From Raffaelea ambrosiae (Eukaryota > Ascomycota > Sordariomycetes > Ophiostomatales > Ophiostomataceae): 64,000 nucleotides of DNA. Location: assembly GCA_002778195.1 (NCBI GenBank), contig PCDI01000007.1:219735-283734 (forward strand), read 5' to 3'. The notes below the pieces were generated by a model. It did no database searches. It saw nothing but the letters and a program-made list of their open reading frames with translations, and was not told the origin of the DNA. The position numbers and the translations under genes are program-made. This document shows, in pieces, positions 24,401 through 34,984 of this stretch (position 1 is its first letter; each line of letters begins with the position of its first letter).

Positions 24401-26526
24401 GCTCTTTTTTGTTTTGTGTCTCCAGTTTTATCTACTGGACTATGTACGGGTACTTGTACATGGAATATTAGCACCGTGAGCTCGTATGGGCAGGACTCCA
24501 TCTTCTCGGTGACAAAAACACCCGCTGGCGTGCGGGAATGCTTTGTTCGGGGCGTACGAGTAAATAGATTCTGGATAACCTTGTTTTATGGTTCATTTTA
24601 TGGGATTCTCCAAAGAGAAGCCAAGACGACAAAATAAAGGAATACACTATGTGCAATAGAACCAGAACAAGATGGTAAGACACCCCCAGTCCAATTCAGC
24701 CTGTATTGGTTTTCTCTGGGCAGCCACTTACATAGTAACTCGTTAGTCCTCTCTACTCGCGCAAAGCTTGTCCGTGTAAAAAGAACTGCACACAATTTCG
24801 TTGTTCTCTGGCCTCTCGAGCCTGTTCCCTCTGGCCTGTTCGTCTTGCCCGAGATCCCGCGCCGGTTCCGCCGTTCGTGTTGCCTCCGCTCATACCCCAG
24901 AAGGGGAAGCCACCTAATACCTCACCTCATTTCTCTCTCGTCCGTCCGTGTGTCTGTCCCGTCTGTCCCGTCTGCCCGTTCACCCCACCCCCCCCCCCCC
25001 CCTGACGTCGTTTACGTTTCGCTTTTTAGCTGTCCTCAAACCAGACAGATCGTCAGGCCTTGCCACAAGCTAGCCAAGCCTGTCGATCGAGCCCACAGAC
25101 GAAACAGACAATACGAAGTGCCGGGACGGCCACCAGACGAAATTTCTTTTTTTTTTATCAGGAGAAAGCAATAACGGTGGATTTTTGGGCCTGGTGTTTG
25201 ATCTTTTTGGGCAGGAGAAGCACGAGTAGCCAAGTACGAGCAAAACAAAACGAAGGAGCGGGAGCATAATAAGTGTGGCCAGCCCTACACAGCCAACCTG
25301 GCTGTTGGTGCCTTGCTGCTCCTTTTTCTTCTTTTGTCTCTCTTTCTTTTCCTCCTCCTTCTGCACAGTCTTCCTGAAGGAATTCCTCAGCACTGCCCTT
25401 CCACTCGCTTGTCTCACTGGTGGCTTGCTTCCTTTTTTTGGCATTCTGGCTTTTCGCTCTTGTTCGTTTGGGCGTCTGCTGTTGGACCGTTCTAGTGCTT
25501 CTACGCCGATCTGGACGTTGTTTCTGATCTTCTTTTCCTTCTTTTCTTTTTTTACTATTCGATAATACCGATCGATAATAATAAGCCGCCCACCTTTTCT
25601 GGCTTGCTGTCTGCATACACTTTACTTCCTCTCTCTCCTTATTATTTCTCTTCCGTCCCCCCTTTCATACACTCTCCGTTCTTTTCCTTATTCTTTAATA
25701 TTTTCTCTTTTCCGGCTCCGTGGAATCGAACTTGTCCACCGCCACCTTCCCCTCCATTTTTCGTTCTTTCTTGTCTCTTTGTCTGGTTTTTTTTCTCCGG
25801 GTCCTTGTTTATACGGATCCGTTGTCTCGTCTTTGATACCCCCAACCCAGAGGAGAAAGAGCCGCTCTGGGAGAACGCGAAAAAAAAAACCCCCATCTCG
25901 AGCCTGTTGTCGGGGTGAAAAGAAACAAGCCGCCGAACGGAAAGGTTTACACGAGAAAGAAGCGGCCACTCGAAGCTCGTGTTCCTCCTGTCAAAGGCGC
26001 GGTGGTAACACATCACGCCCCTCCGACCGACTTCCTTTCTATTTCTGGGCTGCCCTCTCTCTGTTCTGTGCAACCTTTGTCTGCTGGGGCTTCCTTGCGC
26101 CACCTGCAGCTCTGACGAGCAGACAATAAAGGAAAAGTGAAAAAGGCCACCTGAACTGTCGACGGTTTTTGAACGGGCTTTTTTGGGAGGAAGCTCCGCC
26201 GCTTCTCTTTCAGACGCGCACACAACTCACACACCCAAACAAGAAGGAACGACTGGCGAACGCAACTTCCACGAATGGCTGCATAACGAAAAATAGCAAA
26301 TTTTCATCTCTCTTTTTCTTTGTGGCTGTCCTCTCTTCTCTCTGCCTTTGTGGCCTCATTTTCGCCCTCCCTTTTTTGCCTCGTGCAAATCTGAAGCGAG
26401 CTTACCTGGCCAGGCGGTTTCGTTGACCACCACCACGCCGCCACCGCCGCGCACCGTTACGCATACAACCCTTCCGAATCTTGTCATTCTTATTTCTAGA
26501 AGTGTTTCCTCTCACAAACCGCCAAG
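21416..26526. other. 5.1 kb intergenic region upstream of chitin synthase
   Basis: No gene supported. It contains seven of the TACTCGTA/TACGAGTA motifs (22281, 22530, 22820, 22954, 23401, 24238, 24555), two ACTATGTA motifs (23264, 24729), a 13-G run (23418–23430) and a 15-C run (24988–25002). From about 25310 to 26400 the + strand is strongly pyrimidine-rich, as expected of the promoter and leader of the following chitin synthase gene. Open frames over this part give F/L/S/C-rich translations and look like composition artefacts. Confidence 0.55.
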
Positions 26527-29337
26527 ATGAATCCTGACTGGCCGGTCAAGGACGTAAGCCTCTGTCGCAAACAGACCCAGCATCCGTCTTTTCCTGGTTC
26601 TGGAAGATCCCTGGAAGATCTTGGGAAGATCCTGGGAAGAATCCCTGGCTAACTTAAGCGCATTCTGCAGATCGTTTACACCACCATTGTTGGTGTGGTT
26701 ATGCTCGCAGCCTGTCTCGAGTGGTTCCTGTGGCTCGCCGCATTCCTCTACTGCATCTACAAGGTCTTCCGCAAGGCGGAACACTGGACCGTCAATGTGC
26801 TGGCCATTGTCATCGGCATTGCCTTTACTCTGCTGCGATGCATCTTCCTCCCCATCATGATCGTCACGCTCCCGCTGCCCAGCGCCGTCGTGCGCATGTG
26901 GCCGCACAGCATGGTCTCTGTGCTGCAGTGGTTCGCCTTCTGGAGTTTTGCCGGTCTCCTGACCATTCCGTGGCTGTTCTGCGTCTATCAGATTGTCACC
27001 AACCACCTGGGTCGGACCAAGCGCATCAAGCAGGTCCTCGACGAGGTGTCCGCCCCCAAGGTCGTCATTGTCATGCCCTGCTACAAGGAGGAGCCCGACG
27101 TGCTCGTCACCGCCATCAACTCCGTCGTCGACTGCGACTACCCGCCGTCCTGCATCCACGTTTTCCTCTCCTTCGACGGTGACCAGGAGGACGAGCTGTA
27201 CCTCAACACCATCGAGAAGCTGGGCGTGCCGCTGACCCTCGACTCGTACCCCAAGAGCATCGACGTCACCTACCGCGCAGCCCGCATCACCGTTTCGCGC
27301 TTCCCCCACGGCGGCAAGCGTCACTGCCAGAAGGCCACCTACAAGCTGATCGACCGCGTATACCAGCAGTATCTCAAGTGCAACGACAACCTCTTCATCC
27401 TGTTCATCGACTCGGACTGCATTCTCGACCGCGTCTGCCTGCAGAACTTTGTGTACGACATGGAGCTGAGCCCCGGCAACCGCCGCGACATGCTTGCCAT
27501 GACTGGCGTCATCACCTCGACCACGAAGAAGCACAGTCTGATCACGCTGCTGCAGGATATGGAATACGTCCACGGCCAGCTCTTTGAGCGCACCGTCGAG
27601 TCTGGTTGCGGCGCTGTCACCTGTCTGCCCGGCGCCCTGACCATGCTGCGCTTCTCCGCCTTCCGCCGCATGGCCAAGTATTACTTTGCCGACAAGGCCG
27701 AGCAGTGCGAGGATCTCTTTGATTTTGCCAAGTCGCATCTGGGCGAGGACCGCTGGCTTACCCATCTGTTCATGATCGGCGCCAAGAAGCGGTATCAGAT
27801 CCAGATGTGCACGTCTGCTTTCTGCAAGACCGAGGCCGTCCAGACGTACAAGTCGCTCGTCAAGCAACGCCGCCGCTGGTTCCTGGGCTTCATCACCAAC
27901 GAAGTGTGCATGCTGACAGATTGGCGCTTGTGGAAACGCTACCCGCTACTGGTTCTCGTGCGCTTCATGCAGAACACCATCCGGACGACCGCTCTTCTGT
28001 TCTTTATCATGGTGCTCGCGCTGCTGACCACGTCCAAGAAGGTCGGAGACCTCCCTGTTGGTTTCATTGCAGTGTCGCTCGGCCTTAACTGGGTCCTGAT
28101 GATCTACTTTGGCCTCAAGCTCAAGCGTTTCAAGATTATGCTCTACCCCATCATGTTCATTGTCAACCCCTTCTTCAACTGGTACTACATGGTCTACGGC
28201 ATCTTCACCGCCGGTCAGCGCACCTGGGGCGGCCCTCGTGCCGACGCTGCCGAGGCTGACGGTGACAAGACCACTGTGCAAGACGCCATCCAGCAGGCTG
28301 AGGAGGGTGGCGACGACCTCAACATTGTGCCCGAGACATTCATGGCTGCGGCCGACGTGCAGCGCCGGAAGAGCGGCAAGCGCCCCGCCGGCAGCAAGAG
28401 AGCAGCTGGCGCCAAGGCCTCCGGCACAGACGCAGGCGGCCAGCTCAAGGTTGGTAAGAACCGGACCGAGAGCGGCATCCTCATCCCCGACATTCCCGAC
28501 ATTCCACTGGCAACCACTACCGCCAGTGACAGCGACAACCCCCCAATGCGCCGCACCAAGAGCGGCCGCGCTGTGCCGGTGCAGCCCCCAGACAAGATCA
28601 CGGGCCTGTTCGCCGCGCCCGAGCGCACGGCGTCGGGTCAGTTCCACTACCCCGACGACTCCATGGTTAGCCTCAGTGTTCTTGGCCCCGACGGTTCGGC
28701 GCGCTCCGGTAACCGCATTCCTCTGCACCCTCGCGACTCATTTGAAAGCTTCATGTCAAGCCGCACGAGCGCCAACAACTCGGTGTACCTCCCCCGGCGT
28801 GTGGAGAGCCTGATGGGCGAGGAGGACCGGCGCAAGTACGAGCTGGCTCAGGCCAGCCAGCCAGGAGGCAGCTTCACCGGCGGTTCGCACATCTCGCGAT
28901 ACTCATTCACAGGTCCGCCGACGGGCCAGGTGTACGAGTACTCGGACTCGGAGATGCAACAGGCAGGATTCTACACTGACAACGAGCGGCCAAGCACCAG
29001 TGGCACAACTGCCAGCGACATCAAGCATGATGTGCATGCCTCCGTCCGGCCCGAGTTCAACCGTGTGGACAGCAACGACAGCCTGCGTTCGTCGCGGCCA
29101 TCACGTTCACAGAACGTTTCGCCTGCTCGGTCCCCCGCTCGGTCGCCCGAGCTGGTGCCGCACTCGGCGAACAACCTTCTGGCCGTTCCAGGTTCACAGT
29201 TGAGTCACATGGGCCGTACACGGGTGACGAGTCCACTAGGCCGGGCAAGCTATGTGGCCGGCGAGTCTGACGAAGGCGATGACGAAGAGGACGACGAGGA
29301 CCGTGCTCAGCAGCAGCGGATGCTGTCTCGGAGATGA
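26527..29337 (+). CDS. Chitin synthase, filamentous-fungus type without myosin head (class VI/VII group)
   Basis: Exon 1 (26527–26553) encodes only MNPDWPVKD; intron 26554–26670; exon 2 26671–29337; 897 residues. Three to four N-terminal transmembrane segments (about 10–115) precede the family-2 glycosyltransferase core: VVIVMPCYKEEP (about 136), the metal/UDP site DSDCILD (about 256), EDRWLTH (about 368, catalytic ED) and QRRRW (408, product site). Transmembrane segments follow to about 515, for example LLFFIMVLALL and LNWVLMIYFGL. It polymerises UDP-GlcNAc into chitin at the plasma membrane. It lacks the myosin-motor and cytochrome-b5-like regions of classes V and VII and the large N-terminal region of classes I–III, hence the class VI/VII (nomenclature varies) assignment. 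The last 380 residues are a hydrophilic, Ser/basic-rich cytosolic tail ending in an acidic run, and may carry phosphorylation sites. Confidence 0.93.
26600..26648 (+). repeat. Degenerate 11-mer repeat within chitin synthase intron 1
   Basis: Four near-identical units of the type CTGGAAGATCC/TGGGAAGATCC, the last with one inserted base, occupy nearly half of the 117-nt intron, between the donor and the CTAAC branch site at 26649. Confidence 0.75.
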
Positions 29338-31310
29338 GGATTGCTGTGACGGAAGGGCGTCAACTACACACAAATTTTCATTTCGTCTTATCAGTTACCA
29401 GTTTCACGTTAGATCGGGTAGCTATAGCACTGCACGTTAAGGGGAGAATAGTGGGAACATTGCAATAGGCAAGGCTGACCGCATAGACTCGGCGTTTTTT
29501 TTTTTAACCTTTATGTTTTTATCATGTCTCCAGGTTTATTTGGGCGACTGCTTTTTGTTTTTGTTTTTGTTTATGTTAGTGTTTTCCTTCCTTTTTTGGT
29601 CATGTTTTCTCTCACATCTATGTTTCATACTGGCTTTGAGTTTTTCATCTGGTTCTCGTTTTCAACTGCTTTTCATTGCTCCCACAGCCATGGCACATGT
29701 TTATATAGCATCCGGTGTGTTTGATGTTTCGCCCACCTGCATATAACTCACCATATATATAACTGCGTGTGATTTGTATAGAGCACAGGACATATCCAAG
29801 AAAGTTCATGATGATTGTGTTGGTTTGCCATCAGGGTTTGACAAGGTGTAGATATTCATGATGGATAAATTTGGGAGGGCAGGCGGCCCTAAGATAGGGC
29901 GGTCAGGCATGAGGACTCCTGGTCAAGATGGTCAAGGTAGAGACACTCGGATTCCAACTTCATCTCGCTTGGCTTGTAATTCAGTGTGTCAACGGCGACA
30001 TAGAAAACGTAATAAGGATCCGTGAGGTGAGACGACATCGTTTGAGTGTGGACACATAGCGCCAGCTTGGTTGTCTTGGCTGGGCATCAACAGTCGCCAG
30101 AGCCGCAAGAGAACATGTAAAATGGCAGCAATATAGGCACCATGAAGGACGTAGCAACCGCTGTATCTTACTCGTACCCTGCTGCGAGCACTATTAACAG
30201 ACGTGCTGTGGGCCTTGTTGGCGGGTCACCACAAAGGCGGTGAGATGGCAGCGCCAGTGACGCCGTGTTTCTGCCGGCCTCCCCCACTACCCTGGCCAGC
30301 TTGGCGGGCCTTTGCAAGGGACCGTCTCTCTGGCAAGGTCTCGAAGCTTCTCTGAGGTTCTGTTTGGTGGACATCGGGCTTCTTTTTTTCTCTTTTTTAA
30401 GGGCGAGGCTGCGTCCACCGCTGCTTCCCATGCATGTGTAGCTGTTTCTGGGGCTTGCTTTTGCTCTTATTATCCTATGGTATTTTCAGAATCTTGTCTA
30501 CAGTCTGGAGATCGGTTTGCTCTGTTCTCTTTGTTCTCGCGATTTCTCCATATTTCTGGCCTCTTCTGTCTTTCTGCGCCTCCTGCAAACTCGTTGCCAA
30601 AGTCGCACTTGGCAGGCACCCCGTGCTTAGTAACTGGCCACCCCTCCTTCGCGCCTACCCTGCTTGCACTTCGATAGGGGACCACCTTTGTCTTCACCCC
30701 TCCAACAGATAAAAAAAACCCACCTGGAAACAAACAGAAGGGAGAGAGAAAAAAAAGGAAACCCCACCTTGGGAAGGTTTAACTAGTGTCTCTTGTGAGG
30801 AAAACGTATTTTTTTTTCTTTGGGACGACAACAAGCCACAACATCCACTCTCCCAAACTACACCACCACCTGTTGTTTGAAAAGGATATATAGATTCTCT
30901 TGTCTGTGTGTTCTTTTTCTTGTGACACCCCCCCCCCCCCCGCCCCTCCCTCTACCATCCTGCTGAAGCGACCATCAGCTTGTCTTTCCCGCGATTCCGC
31001 CAACCCGCGAATTCGTATCAGGCACATCCGAAACCCAAGAAAAAAGGAAGGGAACCAAACCAGGCCCTTTTTTTGTCGATACAACATCTGAAGAGATTGC
31101 CATTCTCTTTTTCGACACCTGTTTCTCTCCTCCTTGCAAACGCCGTTGCACAGGAACAAGGCACAAACAAGGGGACACACACAAGAGCCACGGGCATCCT
31201 TTGGACATCCAGGCTTTGTGCTTCGAATAGCCTCGACGATATAACAGAGCTCTTCTTCTCTTCTCTTCTACTTTTCCTTTATTTCTGCAAAGCAGCCCGA
31301 CGCCGCCGCC
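29338..31310. other. Intergenic, chitin synthase 3' flank and HSP88 promoter
   Basis: No gene supported. AT-rich from 29340 to 29880. It has one TACTCGTA motif (30169–30176), a 14-C run (30928–30941) and pyrimidine-rich leader sequence to 31310. A lone GAAGCTTC (30343–30350) resembles half of a heat-shock element but lacks a clear third unit. Confidence 0.55.
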
Positions 31311-33920
31311 ATGTCTGTCGTTGGTGAGCAGCCCCCCCTCCTCTCCGTTCTCCTGCTCGACGTCTCTGCGCAATAGCCGCCCTGCTTTTTAGGATCCTTC
31401 GGTTTCCTGCCTGTTCGCAAGCTAACTTTGTCCCCCACAGGTGTTGATTTTGGCACCCTGAGCACGGTTGTCGCCGTGGCAAGGAACCGAGGTGTGGACG
31501 TTGTAAGTAGCTCTCCCGTTCGGCCGTCTCGCTTGGAGTCTGTGGATGCGTCAGTCCTAGCTCGCGGCCACGACGGCGCGCCTCTTGTCTCGGGGAGAAG
31601 ATTCTTGGCTCCCTTTTGCTAACCGCGCTGCTACCAGATCACGAATGAGGTCTCCAACCGCGCCACTCCGTAAGTGCAACCCTTTTCTTTGAGAGAGAGC
31701 AATATCGTTTCTTTCTGTTGCCCATTCACTAACATCTCTTCCAAACAGCTCCCTCGTCGGTTTCGGTCCCAAGTCCCGCTACCTCGGCGAGGCCGCCAAG
31801 ACACAAGAAATCTCCAACCTCAAGAACACGGTCAGCTCGCTCAAGCGCCTGTCTGGACGGACAATCAAGGACCCCGATGTCCAGATCGAGCAGCAGTATG
31901 TGTCGGCGCCGCTCGTCGACGTCGGCGGCCAGGTCGGCGCCGAGATCATGTATCTCGGCAAGAAGGAGAAGTTCTCGGCCACGCAGCTGATTGCCATGTA
32001 CCTGAGCAAGATCAAGCAGACCACGGCCAAGGAGATCAACCTGCCCGTGTCCGACATCGTCATGAGCGTGCCCGCCTGGTTTACCGACGGCCAGCGCCGC
32101 AGCCTGATTGACGCCGCTGAGATTGCCGGCCTCAAGCTGCTGCGCCTGCTCAACGACACCACTGCCGCCGCCCTGGGCTACGGCATCACCAAGCTCGACC
32201 TGCCCGGCCCCGAGGAGAAGCCAAAACGCGTCGTCTTCATCGACATTGGTCACTCCAACTACACTGCGTCCGTTATCGAGTTCCGCAAGGGCGAGCTCGC
32301 CGTCAAGGGCACGGCCTACGACCGCCACTTTGGCGGCCGCAACTTCGACAAGGCCCTGGTCGACCACCTGCAGAAGGAGTTTGTCGGCAAGTACAAGATC
32401 GACATCTTCTCCAACCCGCGCGCCGTCACCCGTGTTCTGGCCGCCGCCGAGAAGCTCAAGAAGATCCTGTCTGCCAACCAGCAGGCGCCCCTCAACATCG
32501 AGTCGCTCATGAACGACATTGACGTGCGCGCCATGATCACGCGCCAGGAGTTCGAGGCTATGGTCGAGCCGCTGCTCAACCGCGTCACCGACCCGCTCGA
32601 GCAGGTCCTGGCCGACGCCAAGCTGACCAAGGACGACATCGACATCATCGAGGTCGTCGGCGGCGGCACCCGCGTGCCCGCCATCAAGGAGCGCATCCAG
32701 GCCTTCTTTGGCAAGCCCCTTTCCTTCACCCTCAACCAGGACGAGGCCATTGCCCGCGGCTGCGCCTTTAGCTGCGCCATCATGTCCCCCGTCTTCCGCG
32801 TCCGCGACTTTGTCGTCCACGACCTCATCACCTACCCCATCGAGTTCGCCTGGGAGAAGGCCAGCGACATCCCCGACGAGGACCCTAACCTGGTCGTCTT
32901 CTCCAAGGGCAACGTCATGCCTTCCACCAAGGTCCTCACCTTCTTCCGGAAACGGCCCTTTGACCTCGAGGCCCGCTACTACAACCCGCAAGAGCTGCCG
33001 GGTGCCGTCCCGCCGTTTATTGCCCGCTTCTCCGTCAAGGGCGTGAAGCCCACCATTGGTGGCCCCGACGACTACATGACCTGCAAGCTGCGGGCGCGCG
33101 TCAACATCAACGGTGTCCTGAACATTGAGAGTGCCTACTACGTCGAGGACCAGGAGATTGAGGAGGAGATCAAGGAGGATCCCGAGAAGAAGGAGGAGGA
33201 GAAGAAGGAGGGCGAGGAGAAGAAGGATGGCGATGCCATGGACACCGACGCCCCCAAGGAGGAGAAGCCCAAGACCCGCAAGATCCGCAAGCAGGTCCGC
33301 AAGGGCGAGCTGCCCATTGTGGCGGCCACCCAGTCGCTCGACTCGATCGCCAAGAACACCCTCATCGAGAAGGAGTCCAGCATGGTCATGGAGGACAAGC
33401 TCGTTGCCGACACCGAGGAGAAGAAGAACGAGCTCGAGACCTACATCTACGACCTGCGCAACAAGCTGGACGACCAGTACGCCGACTTTGCCAGCGACGA
33501 TGAGAAGGACAAGCTCCGCGAGAAGCTGACCGCCAGCGAGGTGAGCCTACCCCCTTCCACTTTTTTTTTTTTACCTTCTTCTTTTTGTTCCTATACTAAC
33601 TCTCCCAGGACTGGCTGTACGATGAGGGCGACGATGCCACCAAGGCTGTCTACATTGCCAAGATGGACGAGCTGCGGGCCATGGCCGGCCCCATTGTCCA
33701 GCGCCACTTTGAGCACGTCGAGGCTGAGCGCCAGGCGCTGCAGGCCAAGCTGGACGCTGAGGCTGCTGCCAAGAAGGCTGCCGCCGCCGAGGAGGAGGCC
33801 GCTAAGAAGGCTGCTGAGGGCACCGCCACGCCCACCGACGGCGCCAAGGCCGACGAGGACATGACTGACGCCGACCCTCTGCAGCCGACGAGTGTGGAGG
33901 AGCCTGAGGAGTCGAGATAA
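31311..33920 (+). CDS. hsp88: Hsp110-type Hsp70 nucleotide-exchange factor (HSP88/Sse1)
   Basis: Five exons (31311–31323, 31441–31502, 31638–31669, 31749–33540, 33609–33920) splice to 736 residues. The first three are 13, 62 and 32 nt and restore MSVVGVDFGTLSTVVAVARN. The Hsp70-type ATPase domain (1–385) has the phosphate loop GVDFGT, TDGQRRSLIDAAEIAG, NDTTAAALGYG and IDIGHSNYTASVIEF, the last replacing the DLGGGT of true Hsp70s. This, with VVGGGTRVPAIKE and the extended acidic/lysine loop (about 475–515, EKKEEEKKEGEEKK), marks the Hsp110/Sse1 branch. It acts in the cytosol as exchange factor and holdase for Hsp70 (Ssa). A C-terminal helical bundle ends in an Ala/Glu/Lys-rich region without EEVD. 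It faces eIF5B tail to tail. Confidence 0.96.
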
Positions 33921-34984
33921 TCGGGGTTTTGTTTGGAAAGGAAAAGGGGAGGAAAGAAACATTAGTTGTTGGATTGGGAATGTAGGGGGGGGAGGACTTC
34001 TAACTGAAGGAAAGTACGGGAATCGGTATGGAAATGGTTCTTTGCGCGCAAATGATGAATGATATTGGCTGATAGAAAAAGAAGGAGAGAAGCCTTTTTT
34101 TTCGAGGCGATATGATTTTTTACTATTCTTCTGTTGTTCTTTCCTTTTTATTTTCTTTTCATCGCGTTGGTGGCTTTTATACATGTTTTTTTTTATCAAC
34201 ACGTCGAAACAAGGAAAAAGAAAAGAAAAAGAGAAAGGAACAAGAGAGAAAGAGGAAGCAAAGTTAAAGTCTCCCCCTAACAAACGCATTCACACACACT
34301 GGAACGATTAGAGTAAACATGATTTTTGCCTCTGGGATTCCCCTCCTTTGTCTTTAATAGCTGCAGAAAAAAGAGACCTTGGTTTGAAAGACTAACAGAT
34401 GAAAGACCCAGAGAAACCGAGAGAGATTTTGTCATAAATTCAAGAGAAAGGAGACGTTTAGGACACGTGAGCTCTTCCTTGTGCTTACTGTCGACTTGTC
34501 TGATATTTATAATTTTGACTATTTTGACCAGGCAGAATATAAGATCAAGAAAAGGAGTCGAAACGGTTTGTTTGGTTTTAGAATTCAGTAGAAATTTACA
34601 CCCTATTCATTTAATGCACCCGTCTATTTGAATTGCGGATAAACAAGAGCTGTAAGCAACCGAGATAATAAAATATCTTTGCAACCTTTTCTTTCTTGCT
34701 TCTGCTTTTGGCCCCACCATTAGGGGAATGAGAGGCACGAGCCTCCCCTAAGGAAGCAAGCATACTAACAACGCGAACGCTTTGAGAGACCGGGGCTTTT
34801 ATTTTATTTTAACGAAAGAAACAATACACGAAGCTGATGAAACATCCAGCAAATGAACAGCAACAATACCGATAACAGCAACAGCCCCAAGTTTTTAGGA
34901 CCCAACTACACATACGCACACGCAGATCCTTGCCCACAAAATCGCATCCCAGTCCATCCTATCATTCTGTCTGTCCCCTCCTCC
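33921..34984. other. Intergenic, 3' flanks of convergent HSP88 and eIF5B genes
   Basis: AT-rich 3' flanking sequence of the two genes with poly-T and GA stretches. I see no gene or repeat worth naming. Confidence 0.6.

Noticed and set aside
22157..24660. AT-rich patches that might be a RIP-mutated transposon
   Set aside because: No terminal repeats, no transposase or reverse-transcriptase remnants, and TA content is not extreme; promoter-like DNA explains it as well.
25715..25745. GTTCGATTCCAC on the minus strand, like a T-arm
   Set aside because: The stem closes a 10-base rather than 7-base loop and no cloverleaf can be drawn around it.
26512..27867. 451-codon open frame antisense to chitin synthase
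   Set aside because: It overlaps the conserved catalytic domain on the other strand; composition-driven.
29806..29870. ATGATGA sequences resembling snoRNA C boxes
   Set aside because: No D box (CTGA) at a suitable distance and no terminal stem.
30343..30350. GAAGCTTC upstream of HSP88 as a heat-shock element
   Set aside because: Only two of the three inverted nGAAn units are present and it lies almost 1 kb upstream; too weak to list as a site.
31729..32991. 420-codon open frame antisense to HSP88
   Set aside because: Long antisense frames opposite Hsp70-family genes are a well-known artefact of codon bias; the sense protein is fully conserved.
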